Below, one piece after another: positions 42,490 to 51,065 of a DNA stretch of 57,202 bases. The translations under genes were made by a program, and so were the position numbers. Below the pieces are notes generated by a model. The model searched no databases, was not told the origin of the DNA, and was given only the letters and a program-made list of their open reading frames with translations. The stretch comes from CAXPZW01 sp964221845. Lineage in GTDB: Bacteria; Bacteroidota; Bacteroidia; Flavobacteriales_D; Sanyastnellaceae. How positions within the stretch are numbered: the stretch's first letter is position 1; each line of letters starts with the position of its first letter. Location: assembly GCA_964221845.1 (NCBI GenBank), contig CAXPZW010000018.1, positions 1 through 57,202 on the forward strand. The letters run 5' to 3'.

Positions 42490-44205
42490 ATGAAAACACA
42501 ACCAATGAAGCGTACCGTTGTACTGCGTGCTGCACTTGCCATTGCTGTTGCCGGACTGGCCAGCGGGTGTGCGCTGCAAAAAATGGAGAAGTACCAGGAA
42601 GAACTGGGTGCTGAAATGTCTCCGTCCCCACTCATCGTGCGAGGCGACAAAGTTGAACTCAACATCACCGGTAAATTCCCGGAGAAGTACTTCCACAAAA
42701 AAGTGGTCGGCGAGGTGACTCCCGTACTCGTTTACAACGGCCAGGAAACCCCGTTCAAGCTGCAAGGCTACCAAGGCGAAGACGCCGCGGGCAACTACGA
42801 GGTGATTCCTTACGACACCGGCAAATCGTTCTCCTACACCGATGAGATCGACTTCGAAGAGGCCATGGCCAACGGCGCCACCCTCGAGCTGCGTATCAAA
42901 GGCACCAAAGGCAACAAGGCTGCTGAGTTTGAGCCGCTTGTGATTGGCCAAGGTGTGCGCACCACCCCATACCTGATGACCGACGACGACATGCCGATCA
43001 TGTCGACCGACAACTTCCAACGCGTGCTCTCTTACCAAAAAGAGGCAACCGTGAACTACGCTTACAACAGCTCACGCCTCAACAGCAAAGAGCTGCGCGA
43101 CGAGGACGTGAAAGCCATGCAAGACTTCATTGCAGAAGTGGCCGAGTCTGACAGCCTGGTGCTCAAAGGTGCTACCGTAAACTCATACGCTTCACCAGAA
43201 GGTACCGAGGAGTTGAACACTCCGCTGGCTTCTGACCGTGCAGAGACTGCGCGTCCTGTACTGGAGAAAGCCGTGAAGAAAAACGACATCGAGCTGGACC
43301 TGGTGTCCTTCATCCAGAACAACCCTAAGGGTGAGGACTGGGAAGGCTTCAAGGCGCTGATGGAGGCCTCGGACATCGAGGATAAAAACCTGATCATCCG
43401 CGTACTGGAAATGTACAAGGACGACGCCAAGCGCGAAGAGGAAATCCGCAACATCGCGGCAACCTACAAGGAGATTGAGAAAAACATCCTCCCAGAACTG
43501 CGCCGCTCGAAGATTGTGATCGACTACGACGTAGAGGGCTACACCGACGAGGAGCTGATGACCTTGGTAAAGGCCAACGCCGACATCCTCACAGTTGAGG
43601 AGATCTTGTTTGCCGCCACCCTGTTTGACGGTTTGGACGACAAACTCGCTGCTTACAAAGAAGCCGAGCGCCTCTACCCCACCGACTACCGCGGCATCAA
43701 CAACGTAGGCTACTGCCTGTACATGATGAACAAGAAGGACGAAGCCAAGGCCTCGTTCGAGAAAGCTTGGGCCATCCAACAAGCCGCTGAAGTGGCCAAC
43801 AACATGGCTTGCGTAACCCGTCCAATGGACCGTGAGGCTGCCATGGACTACCTCAACCAAGCAGGTGGCGCAGGGAAGGAAGTGAACTACAACAAAGCCC
43901 TGATCCAAATCCAAAACGGCGACTACGACGCCGCCATTGGCAACATGGGCAGCTACAACACCTTCAACGTAGCACTGGTGAAATGCCTCAATGGTGATAA
44001 CTCCGGTGCCACTGCAGCCCTAGACAACAGCGGCGACGAAAGCGCGATGGCTTACTACCTGCGTGCGATCATCGCAGCGCGTAGCAACTCAGGTGCATCG
44101 GTGCTAAGCAACCTGCAGAAGGCCGTGGCCGCCGACGCCTCACTGGGCGAGAAAGCCATGAACGACCTGGAATTTGTAGACTTCAAAGACCAGTTCAACT
44201 TCTAA
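42490..44205 (+). CDS. Lipoprotein with OmpA-like segment and TPR-like C-terminal part
   Basis: This 571-residue protein has a lipobox (AIAVAGLASGC). The N-terminal half includes a beta-rich part. A segment resembling the OmpA peptidoglycan-binding fold follows (TVNYAYNSSRLNSKELRDED, NSYASPEGTEELNTPLASDRA). The rest is helical with TPR-like repeats (AAYKEAERLYPTDYRGINNVGYCLYMMNKKDEA). It belongs to a conserved Bacteroidota envelope family that probably ties the outer membrane to the cell wall. ATG 42505 is a possible alternative start. A strong terminator follows. Confidence 0.72.
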   Translation: MKTQPMKRTVVLRAALAIAVAGLASGCALQKMEKYQEELGAEMSPSPLIVRGDKVELNITGKFPEKYFHKKVVGEVTPVLVYNGQETPFKLQGYQGEDAAGNYEVIPYDTGKSFSYTDEIDFEEAMANGATLELRIKGTKGNKAAEFEPLVIGQGVRTTPYLMTDDDMPIMSTDNFQRVLSYQKEATVNYAYNSSRLNSKELRDEDVKAMQDFIAEVAESDSLVLKGATVNSYASPEGTEELNTPLASDRAETARPVLEKAVKKNDIELDLVSFIQNNPKGEDWEGFKALMEASDIEDKNLIIRVLEMYKDDAKREEEIRNIAATYKEIEKNILPELRRSKIVIDYDVEGYTDEELMTLVKANADILTVEEILFAATLFDGLDDKLAAYKEAERLYPTDYRGINNVGYCLYMMNKKDEAKASFEKAWAIQQAAEVANNMACVTRPMDREAAMDYLNQAGGAGKEVNYNKALIQIQNGDYDAAIGNMGSYNTFNVALVKCLNGDNSGATAALDNSGDESAMAYYLRAIIAARSNSGASVLSNLQKAVAADASLGEKAMNDLEFVDFKDQFNF

Positions 44206-44223
44206 GCGGATTTCAAAACATTG

Positions 44224-44253
44224 AAAAGCGCGCCCTTGTGGCGCGCTTTTTTT
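44224..44253 (+). terminator. Terminator after the OmpA/TPR-like gene
   Basis: AAAAGCGCGCC and GGCGCGC with a five-base loop are followed by seven T. The next 250 bases up to the DUF6089 gene hold no supported feature. Confidence 0.85.
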
Positions 44254-44507
44254 GTGCCCTATTTTTTGCATACACGTCTCTTTCCCGGAATGCAACAATC
44301 CCCGTACGTGTGCTGCAGGGCGCAATACTGGCCATCGCTTCAAGACAAAGCTCACTAGGGTAGCACGCGTACCAAAACGGACCAGAACGGCGCTCTTGCA
44401 CAGCAAGACTTAGACGCAGTTTGATTGCTGCGCACGGTCTCAATCAGGAACATAGGAACAAACGAGGAACAGAGATACTCCTATCCCTTCCCAGGGAAAA
44501 CTGGCGC

Positions 44508-45476
44508 TTACTTGCGACGCTTGATGGACTTGGCAAGGTAGCGGCGGAACTGGCTGCGCGGCGAGCGGTATCCATTGCCGAGCAGGTACTGGCCTTTTAC
44601 CGTGAAGATCATCCAGCCGTCGTCGTTCTCGGGGTCGCCGCGTTGCTGGCCGGGGGCAGTCACATAATTGGGTTGTCCGTCTTCTGCTACGCCCAGAGCG
44701 GGGTTGGAGAAGTAAGCGGCCACCTCTGGATTCTCATCGTTGAACAGGGCGATGTCATAAGGATTGTAGTATTCGGTGCTCACGTCGTCGATGTAATCGG
44801 TGGAGGTGAAGCGGTACGACAATTCAAACCCGAGCGAGAACTGCGGGCTCAGACGCTTGGTGAACGAGCCTCCAAAAGGCACCGAGAGTGCGACTCGGCG
44901 ATACTCTTCGGGACCATCGGGGAGACCTTGCCCTTCGGTACGCAGCGGATGCAAATAATACCAGGTACCGTCCAGCTGGGCTTGTGGGTTGAAATGGAAG
45001 GCACCGATGCCCACAAACACAAACAAGCTGCTGCCCCCGTTCTTCCAGCCTTTGACCCCGCGAAGGTCGTGAATGTGGCCTTTGCGGAAGTTGATCGGAA
45101 TCTCGTACTCGGCCAACATCGAAAGCTCCCAAATGTTACTGCGAAAGTGCAAGTTGCGGTTGCGGCGGAAGGCCTCTTCGGTCAACGCGTCCGACCCCGA
45201 TACGCGAGCGTAGGTGAAGTTGACGCGGCCGTAGAACTTGGGAAAGATGGTGTACTTGTAGCCAATGAATGCTCCGAAGTTGTATTCGCTGGGTTCCAAA
45301 TCTTGCAGGTCGTTGGTACCTCGGGCATCCTTGCCCCCGAGGTCGCCCAAAAAATTGGACGTACCCGAGCCCACCTCCAACTGGTGACGGTTGTCCTCCC
45401 AGTTCACCTTGTTGAAGAATTGGGCCTGCAGCACGATGGTTGCAAGCAAGAGTAGAATGGTCAACGAATACTTCAT
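44508..45476 (-). CDS. DUF6089 family outer-membrane beta-barrel protein
   Basis: This 322-residue protein has a signal peptide (MKYSLTILLLLATIVLQAQ). NWEDNRHQLEVGSGTSNFLGDLGG and the repeated amphipathic strands are typical of DUF6089, a barrel family widespread in Bacteroidota. It is basic at its end (QFRRYLAKSIKRRK). ATG 45476 follows an exact -7 element by 9 nt, which rules out the much longer frame upstream. The function is unknown, possibly structural or porin-like. Confidence 0.82.
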   Translation of the reverse strand: MKYSLTILLLLATIVLQAQFFNKVNWEDNRHQLEVGSGTSNFLGDLGGKDARGTNDLQDLEPSEYNFGAFIGYKYTIFPKFYGRVNFTYARVSGSDALTEEAFRRNRNLHFRSNIWELSMLAEYEIPINFRKGHIHDLRGVKGWKNGGSSLFVFVGIGAFHFNPQAQLDGTWYYLHPLRTEGQGLPDGPEEYRRVALSVPFGGSFTKRLSPQFSLGFELSYRFTSTDYIDDVSTEYYNPYDIALFNDENPEVAAYFSNPALGVAEDGQPNYVTAPGQQRGDPENDDGWMIFTVKGQYLLGNGYRSPRSQFRRYLAKSIKRRK

Positions 45477-45485
45477 CAGCGCTCT

Positions 45486-45493
45486 CAAAGATA
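45486..45493 (-). promoter_or_regulatory. -7 element TATCTTTG, 9 nt before the DUF6089 ATG
   Basis: On the minus strand this is an exact TAnnTTTG. It lies between the DUF6089 start and the end of the RNA methyltransferase gene. Confidence 0.55.
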
Positions 45494-45508
45494 ACCGATC
45501 TGAACCGA

Positions 45509-46048
45509 TCATCCGAACGGGCGGCATTTCCGCCACCATTCCCACACCACAATGCCCCCGCAAACGCTCACATTCAGCGAGTGTTTGGTGCCAAACTGAG
45601 GCAGTTCCAGCACGGCATCGGCACTGTCTACGATGGCTTGGTCTACCCCGCGTACTTCGTTGCCTAGCACCAACGCCCACGGGGTGTCTCCCGGGTTAAA
45701 GGCGTCCAGCATGTGGGTGTGCGCTGCCTGTTCGATGGCAGCTACGCGGTACCCGTTTGCACGCAGGTCATCCAGCGCGGCTGCCGTGGTTTCCCAATAG
45801 GACCAGGCGACCGAATCGGTGGCACCCAACGCGGTTTTTTTGATGTCCTTCTGGGGCGGTTGTGCAGTGATGCCACACAAGCGAATTTCCTGCACGCGAT
45901 ACGCGTCGGAGGTGCGAAACAAGCTGCCCACGTTCAACCCCGAGCGGATGTTGTCCAGCACCAAGACCAGCGGCAGTTTGTCGGACTGGTGAAAGGCGTC
46001 CACATCCATGCGCCCAAGCGCTTCGAGTTGCTGTTTGGGATTGGCCAT
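45509..46048 (-). CDS. SpoU/TrmH-family RNA 2'-O-methyltransferase
   Basis: This 179-residue SPOUT enzyme has motif 1 (LVLDNIRSGLNVGSLFRTSDAY), motif 2 (WALVLGNEVRGVD) and motif 3 (LELPQFGTKHSLNVSVCGGIVVWE). The knot and catalytic Arg are present. It probably 2'-O-methylates tRNA or rRNA; the exact site cannot be read. ATG 46048 is one base from the stop of the YdjM-like gene, so the two form an operon. Confidence 0.9.
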   Translation of the reverse strand: MANPKQQLEALGRMDVDAFHQSDKLPLVLVLDNIRSGLNVGSLFRTSDAYRVQEIRLCGITAQPPQKDIKKTALGATDSVAWSYWETTAAALDDLRANGYRVAAIEQAAHTHMLDAFNPGDTPWALVLGNEVRGVDQAIVDSADAVLELPQFGTKHSLNVSVCGGIVVWEWWRKCRPFG

Positions 46049-46049
46049 G

Positions 46050-46835
46050 TCAGAACGGAAGGGGCAATGCCCGGTTGATCTCAAGCATGTAGTCAGTCAG
46101 ATCGTCGCCCAAGACCTCGCGTTGGAAGCGGATGGCCTCCTCGTCCTTGGCGTCGTAGTCGTTCTCGGTGTAATCGACGTAATCGTAGTCGTAGTCGCGG
46201 CGGGCGATTTGCACTGCACACAGCGCGAGCATCACACCGTACACATACAGCGTCACTTTGGCCTTGTTGAGCACCGTTACCCAGCGCCCAAAACAGAACA
46301 CCAGTACGTTGATCACAAAGCTCCCCAAGAACAGCAGAAATAGGTCGTAGTTGTGCCACCACCAGATGTGCCCGGTGCCGCCCACCCAATGGTCGATGGG
46401 GCAAAACAGCATCACGCCTTCCCACACGCTGCCCGGGGTGGGCATGTCCTCGAGGATGTGCATGAAATAAGCCAGGGCAAACGGCGCGGCGTACGTCCAG
46501 TTCCACTTGCGTTTGTGCCCAGGCAAACAGGCCCGCATGATGAGCAGAAATACCCCGGTAAAGAACCCCAACCCTAGCAGCGAGTGGGTCACCCCGTGGT
46601 GCGAATACCAGAGCTGATTGAAGTAAATGTCCCGCCCCGAATACGGGATGGAAAACCACTTGCCAATGGTGGCGTCGTACCCGCCCCACATGGCAATGGC
46701 GTCAACGTCCGGCAAGGCACCCGCCAGCGCACCGGTGAGCAGCACCAACGGCACTTGCGCCGGTTTGGGCTTGACCACAGGCAACAACGCTGCTGCTGCG
46801 GCCAACCCGCTGACGGTATGGGAGAAAATGTCCAT
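46050..46835 (-). CDS. YdjM/LexA-binding-type membrane metal-dependent hydrolase
   Basis: This 261-residue protein has several membrane segments. It shows the family's pattern: HTVSGLA at the start, GALPDVDAIAMW, SHHGVTHSLLG, and AYFMHILEDMPTPG. The His and Asp residues form the putative metal site. It ends in an acidic, Tyr-rich cytoplasmic tail (RRDYDYDYVDYTENDYD). The name is historical and the function in Bacteroidota is not known. It starts one base inside the sppA stop (TAATG). Confidence 0.82.
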   Translation of the reverse strand: MDIFSHTVSGLAAAAALLPVVKPKPAQVPLVLLTGALAGALPDVDAIAMWGGYDATIGKWFSIPYSGRDIYFNQLWYSHHGVTHSLLGLGFFTGVFLLIMRACLPGHKRKWNWTYAAPFALAYFMHILEDMPTPGSVWEGVMLFCPIDHWVGGTGHIWWWHNYDLFLLFLGSFVINVLVFCFGRWVTVLNKAKVTLYVYGVMLALCAVQIARRDYDYDYVDYTENDYDAKDEEAIRFQREVLGDDLTDYMLEINRALPLPF

Positions 46836-48661
46836 TATTCAATCACCAGCACGTAGGGCAAACGGGTTTGTGCGCCTTTCCAGCGCATGATTTTTTGCAC
46901 TTGTGCGGCTTGCTCGTAGGCGGGGTAAAGCGGTCCCAGCTCTTGCTCCATGTAGTGCGCGCGTGCTTGGGTTCCAGCCTGGCCCAACAGGTCTTCAAAC
47001 GGATTGATGAGCGTGGGCAGCTCCATAGTGCGGTACAGGTCCAGCTCGGCCAATTCGGCGGCGTGGTCGATGGCGTCCTGTAGGTCGCCGAGTTGGTCCA
47101 CCAAGCCCAGGTTCAGGGCGTCCTCTCCGGTCCATACGCGTCCTTGGGCGATGGTGTCCACTTGCTCCACGGTCATGCCGCGGCCGTCGGCCACCAAGCC
47201 AATGAACTGGTTGTAGACCTGGGTGATGGACTTGTTGATTGCATCCAACTCGGTTTGGTCAAACGACTTGTAAGCGCTCATCATATTGGCGTGGTCGTTG
47301 GTACCCACGCGATCGGTTGTAATGCCGATTTCGTTTTCCAAGAACGGGCCCACGTTTGGCACCATGCCAAACACCCCTATGGAACCGGTGATGGTGCTCG
47401 GGTTGGCAAAAATGCGGTCGGCGCCGGCCGAGATGTAGTACCCGCCAGAGGCCGCCAAATCGCCCATGGATACCACCACGGGTTTGCCTGCTTCGCGCAG
47501 GAGTTGGGTTTCACGGTAGATCACGTCTGAAGCCAGTGCGCTGCCTCCTGGAGAGTTCACCCGAAGCACCACTGCTTTGACTTTGTCTTTGGTGCGGGCC
47601 TTACGCAACGCGCGTGCAATGCGCTCCGAACCGATGGTTTCGTCGTCGCCCTCGCCGGATTCGATCTCACCCACGGCATACACCACAGCTACGTGCGGGC
47701 CAGAGAAGGTGGCGCGGGGCTCATCGTCCTCGCTGGCTTCATCGGCGGCCTTGTGGTAGTCCGACCAAGCGATCAGCTCCACATCTACCTTTTTGGTGTA
47801 GTCCTCGGCGGGCAAAGTGCCGGTGCTGTCGGGCTCGGGAGCGCTGATTTGGTTGCGCAAGGCACGCATCACTTCATCGCGATGCGCCAAGCGGTCCACC
47901 AAGCCATTGGTCACAGCTTCTCTTGGCATGAGGGTAGACAGGTTGTTGGCCATGCTGTTGAGGCTGTCGGGCGAAATGGCGCGTGAGGCCGAAATGCGTT
48001 CCAGCATGCCGTCCCAAATGCCGCCGAGCAGGGCTTTGTACTGCTCGCGGTTGGGCTCGCTCATTTGATCGTAGAGGAAGGGTTCCACCGCGCTCTTGTA
48101 CTTGTTGTCGGGGCCGCGCAGGACGGTCACCTCGATGCCTTGTTCGTCGAGCATGCGCTTGTAGAACATAAGTTCAGCCCCGAGACCTCGAAAGTCCAGT
48201 CCACCCTCGGGGTAGAGCAACACCTCATCGGCCGTCGAGGCCAAGAAGTAAGCCCCTTGCGAGAAGGTCTCGCCATAGGCGACTACCCATTTGCCAGAGT
48301 CTTGGAAGGCTTGGATGGCACTGTGCACGTCAAATAACGTGGCCGGCGAGGCCGCCACCGAAGACAATTCGAGGTACAACCCTTCGATACGGCTGTCGAC
48401 CGCGGCGCGGGCCAAGTCCTCTTGCAAGTGGTTGAGACCGATGCCGCCCATCGAAGCGAAGGGCGCCAGATCAATGGCCGGAGCATCGTCGTTGCCGCGC
48501 TCCACAATGGGTTGGTCAAGCGAGAGGTGGAGGACCGATTTGGTCTCTACCGAGATTTCGGGTTCACCGGGGATGAGGGACACCAGAACGATGACCACCA
48601 CCAGCAGTGCGATGAGGACGCCAATGAATGCGCCCAGGAAGCTGGAGAAGAAGGTTTTCAT
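46835..48661 (-). CDS. sppA: Signal peptide peptidase SppA (long form)
   Basis: This 608-residue protein has one N-terminal membrane segment and the two-module SppA fold. The catalytic Lys lies in the first half (GPDNKYKSAVEPF) and the Ser in MGDLAASGGYYIS of the second half. STITGSIGVFGMVPN is the usual flanking segment. It is periplasm-facing, cleaving leftover signal peptides. It heads a leftward string sppA-YdjM-TrmH. ATG 48661 is the natural start of the membrane anchor. Confidence 0.94.
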   Translation of the reverse strand: MKTFFSSFLGAFIGVLIALLVVVIVLVSLIPGEPEISVETKSVLHLSLDQPIVERGNDDAPAIDLAPFASMGGIGLNHLQEDLARAAVDSRIEGLYLELSSVAASPATLFDVHSAIQAFQDSGKWVVAYGETFSQGAYFLASTADEVLLYPEGGLDFRGLGAELMFYKRMLDEQGIEVTVLRGPDNKYKSAVEPFLYDQMSEPNREQYKALLGGIWDGMLERISASRAISPDSLNSMANNLSTLMPREAVTNGLVDRLAHRDEVMRALRNQISAPEPDSTGTLPAEDYTKKVDVELIAWSDYHKAADEASEDDEPRATFSGPHVAVVYAVGEIESGEGDDETIGSERIARALRKARTKDKVKAVVLRVNSPGGSALASDVIYRETQLLREAGKPVVVSMGDLAASGGYYISAGADRIFANPSTITGSIGVFGMVPNVGPFLENEIGITTDRVGTNDHANMMSAYKSFDQTELDAINKSITQVYNQFIGLVADGRGMTVEQVDTIAQGRVWTGEDALNLGLVDQLGDLQDAIDHAAELAELDLYRTMELPTLINPFEDLLGQAGTQARAHYMEQELGPLYPAYEQAAQVQKIMRWKGAQTRLPYVLVIE

Positions 48662-48731
48662 AGCCGTAAGACGGATTGGGAGGTAAACTTACTACTCCGT
48701 GCCCGCATGCGCGAGGGTGAGGCCAGACGAT

Positions 48732-48739
48732 TATCTTCG
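48732..48739 (+). promoter_or_regulatory. -7 element TATCTTCG, 4 nt before folK
   Basis: This has one mismatch to TAnnTTTG and is followed by CCCC and ATG 48744. It supports the shorter FolK start. Confidence 0.5.
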
Positions 48740-48743
48740 CCCC

Positions 48744-49226
48744 ATGCAGGACGAACGCATTTTCATCGGACTCGGCAGCAACCTCGGCGACCGCGAGCGG
48801 CACTTGCGTGAAGCGCGAGAAGCCCTGGCACGCCGCGCCGGACGGGTAACCCAGGCCTCTCCCCTGTTTGCCAGCCCGGCCTGGGGATTCGATGGACTGC
48901 CGTTTTTGAACCAAGTGGTGGAGCTGCGTAGCGAACTGCATCCGGCTGCCCTGCTCCAGGTCTTGCTTCAGATCGAAGCCCACGCTGGACGCATCCGGCA
49001 CCACGCAGGCTACGCCAACCGCGTTCTGGATTTGGACCTGCTCTACTACGGAAATCGTCACCAAACCCGCGTGCATCTCACTTTGCCGCACCCCGAGATT
49101 CCGCAGCGCCGCTTTGTGCTTGCCCCCCTGACAGCCTTGGCACCTGACTGGACGGACCCGGCTTCAGGCCGCACTGTTGAACAGCTCCTGGCCCAGTGCC
49201 CGGACCCAGCTGGCACGTGGGCATGA
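48744..49226 (+). CDS. folK: 2-amino-4-hydroxy-6-hydroxymethyldihydropteridine diphosphokinase
   Basis: This 160-residue HPPK has the signatures FIGLGSNLGDRERHL, SPAWGF, FLNQVVEL and RVLDLDLLYYGN, then LPHPEIPQRRFVLAPL. It pyrophosphorylates the pterin in folate synthesis. Start 48744 is preferred over 48699 because of homology and the promoter word. It overlaps the kinase gene as ATGA, a common Bacteroidota pair. Confidence 0.95.
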   Translation: MQDERIFIGLGSNLGDRERHLREAREALARRAGRVTQASPLFASPAWGFDGLPFLNQVVELRSELHPAALLQVLLQIEAHAGRIRHHAGYANRVLDLDLLYYGNRHQTRVHLTLPHPEIPQRRFVLAPLTALAPDWTDPASGRTVEQLLAQCPDPAGTWA

Positions 49227-49864
49227 AGTACGAATACCTGGCCATCGAAGGAAACATCGGCGCGGGCAAAACCAGTTTGTCCACCCGCCTGAGCGAACGC
49301 TACAACACCCGTTTGGTGCTGGAGGAATTTGCCGAGAACCCGTTCCTGCCCAAGTTTTACGAGCAGCCGGATCGGTATGCCTTTCCGTTGGAGTTGTCGT
49401 TTTTGAGCGAGCGCTTTGCCCAGCTGAAAGCCGAGTTGAACTCGCGCGACCTGTTCAAACCGCACATCATCGGGGATTACTTCTTGAGCAAGTCCTTGAT
49501 CTTCGCCAAGGCCACGCTCAAAGGAGACGAGCTCAACTTGTTCATGCAGCTGTATGAGATCATGCAGCCCAACCTGCCCCAGCCCGACTTGCTGGTGTAC
49601 CTCTACTTGGATACCCAAGCGCTGCAGGCCAACATCCGCAAACGCGGGCGCAGCTACGAGCAAAAGATTCCCGACAGCTACCTCGAGCAGGTGCAAGACA
49701 GCTACTTCGATTACATCCGTACGCGGTCAGAATTGCGCGTACTCATCCTGGACACGGCCGGCGTGGACTTTGTCCACAACCCCGCGGATTTTGAGCAAAT
49801 CTGTCAGCTGCTGGAGCAGGACTACCCAAAGGGGGTGACCCGCATTTCCTTGAAAGAAGCTTAA
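49223..49864 (+). CDS. Deoxynucleoside kinase
   Basis: This 213-residue protein has P-loop EGNIGAGKTS and EEFAENPFLPKFYEQ. The substrate and lid segments LYLDTQALQANIRKRGRSYEQ and IPDSYLEQVQDSYFDYI are also present. It phosphorylates deoxynucleosides for salvage (dAK/dGK type); the base preference is uncertain. Its stop overlaps the sucD stop on the other strand (CTTAAG), with no terminator between. Confidence 0.92.
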   Translation: MKYEYLAIEGNIGAGKTSLSTRLSERYNTRLVLEEFAENPFLPKFYEQPDRYAFPLELSFLSERFAQLKAELNSRDLFKPHIIGDYFLSKSLIFAKATLKGDELNLFMQLYEIMQPNLPQPDLLVYLYLDTQALQANIRKRGRSYEQKIPDSYLEQVQDSYFDYIRTRSELRVLILDTAGVDFVHNPADFEQICQLLEQDYPKGVTRISLKEA

Positions 49865-50739
49865 GCGTTTACCCCGAGCACCGACGCCATGGTCGAGCCG
49901 ATGGTGGCCGGCGAATCCACCACGTGGATGCCGCAGTCGCGCATGATGGCTTTCTTGGCTTCTGCCGACTCCTCGTCGCCAGAAACAATCGCACCGGCGT
50001 GGCCCATGGTACGGCCTTTAGGTGCAGTCACACCAGCGATGAAGCCCACAACAGGCTTGGTGCCGTTGGCCTTGATCCAGCGGGCCGCTTTGGCCTCCAA
50101 ATCACCGCCGATCTCACCGATCATCACGATGCCTTCGGTTTCAGGATCATTCATGAAGAGCTGGACGGCCTCCAAGGTAGTGGTGCCGATGATGGGATCG
50201 CCGCCGATACCGATGGCGGTGGTGATGCCCATGCCTGCTTTTACGATTTGATCCGCAGCCTCGTAAGTGAGGGTACCGGACTTGGACACGATGCCCACGC
50301 GGCCTTTCTTGAAGATGAAGCCGGGCATGATGCCCACCTTGGCCTCCTCTGCGGTGATCACACCTGGGCAGTTGGGTCCTACAAGGGTGCAGTCGCGTTG
50401 GTCTACGTATTGCTTGGCGGTCACCATGTCTTTGACCGGGATGCCCTCAGTGATGCAGATAATCACTTTGATGCCGGCCTCAGCGGCCTCCATGATGGCG
50501 TCCGCAGCAAACGCTGGTGGAACGAAAATGAGCGAAACATCAGCGCCGGTTTCACGCACGGCTTGGTCTACGGTGTTGAATACCGGACGGTCGAGGTGGG
50601 ATTGGCCGCCTTTTCCAGGGGTTACCCCGCCTACGACGTTGGTGCCGTATGCGATGCACTGCTCGGCGTGGAAGGTGCCTTCCTTACCAGTGAAACCTTG
50701 GACAATGATCTTGGAGTCTTTGTTGACGAGTACGCTCAT
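49861..50739 (-). CDS. sucD: Succinate-CoA ligase subunit alpha
   Basis: This 292-residue protein has the CoA-binding GFTGKEGTFHAEQ, VGGVTPGKGG, GPNCPGVI, GIVSKSGTLTYEA and the phosphohistidine in GHAGAIVSG. It catalyses substrate-level phosphorylation in the TCA cycle. SucC is not adjacent, as is common in Bacteroidota. The gene faces the deoxynucleoside kinase convergently. Confidence 0.97.
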   Translation of the reverse strand: MSVLVNKDSKIIVQGFTGKEGTFHAEQCIAYGTNVVGGVTPGKGGQSHLDRPVFNTVDQAVRETGADVSLIFVPPAFAADAIMEAAEAGIKVIICITEGIPVKDMVTAKQYVDQRDCTLVGPNCPGVITAEEAKVGIMPGFIFKKGRVGIVSKSGTLTYEAADQIVKAGMGITTAIGIGGDPIIGTTTLEAVQLFMNDPETEGIVMIGEIGGDLEAKAARWIKANGTKPVVGFIAGVTAPKGRTMGHAGAIVSGDEESAEAKKAIMRDCGIHVVDSPATIGSTMASVLGVNA

Positions 50740-50758
50740 GGGTCAGATTTTTCCGCTG

Positions 50759-50766
50759 CGAAAATA
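50759..50766 (-). promoter_or_regulatory. -7 element near-match TATTTTCG for sucD
   Basis: On the minus strand this matches TAnnTTTG except at one position, 19 nt before ATG 50739. Confidence 0.4.
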
Positions 50767-50839
50767 GGGGTTCCGCACGGGGCCACACCACTCCTACGGG
50801 CACAAATTCCACCCCCGAATTTGGGCTCAGAGAAAAAGA

Positions 50840-50867
50840 AAGCGACCGCACATGGGTGCGGCCGCTT
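50840..50867 (-). terminator. Strong hairpin between sucD and mnmE, terminator-like on the minus strand
   Basis: The stem AAGCG-A-CCGCAC / GTGCGG-C-CGCTT has 11 pairs, one A/C mismatch and an ATGG loop. On the minus strand it is followed by TCTTTTTCT, as in an intrinsic terminator, yet the next gene in that direction (sucD) only starts 100 bp further. It may close an unrecognised small transcript from 50868-51050, or act on the sucD leader. The rest of the 326-bp gap 50740-51065 shows nothing else I can support apart from the two promoter words. Confidence 0.5.
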
Positions 50868-51053
50868 ACCAACCTTTACCGGGAGCGCCAATGGGCACCC
50901 TTTCGTTCAGATGAACATGCGAGCAGGTTGCGTCAGTCAGTTAGCATTACGCGTGAGTTCCTTTTCATGGTTGTTGGTACACATCACACGAGACCGCTTG
51001 TGCTGCTTGTCATCCCAATGGGTGATTTTGCCCTTCGCACCTGCCTGGCTTTG

Positions 51054-51061
51054 TACTTTTG
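51054..51061 (+). promoter_or_regulatory. -7 element TACTTTTG, 4 nt before mnmE
   Basis: This exact TAnnTTTG has TTTTG 23 bp upstream as a possible -33 element, and it is followed by CCCC and ATG 51066. The promoter excludes the longer reading frame that would begin at 50856. Confidence 0.65.
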
Positions 51062-51065
51062 CCCC

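Noticed and set aside
44254..44507. Gap after the OmpA/TPR-like terminator examined for an RNA gene
   Set aside because: No conserved RNA motif, promoter or coding signal was seen; short frames there have unlikely composition.
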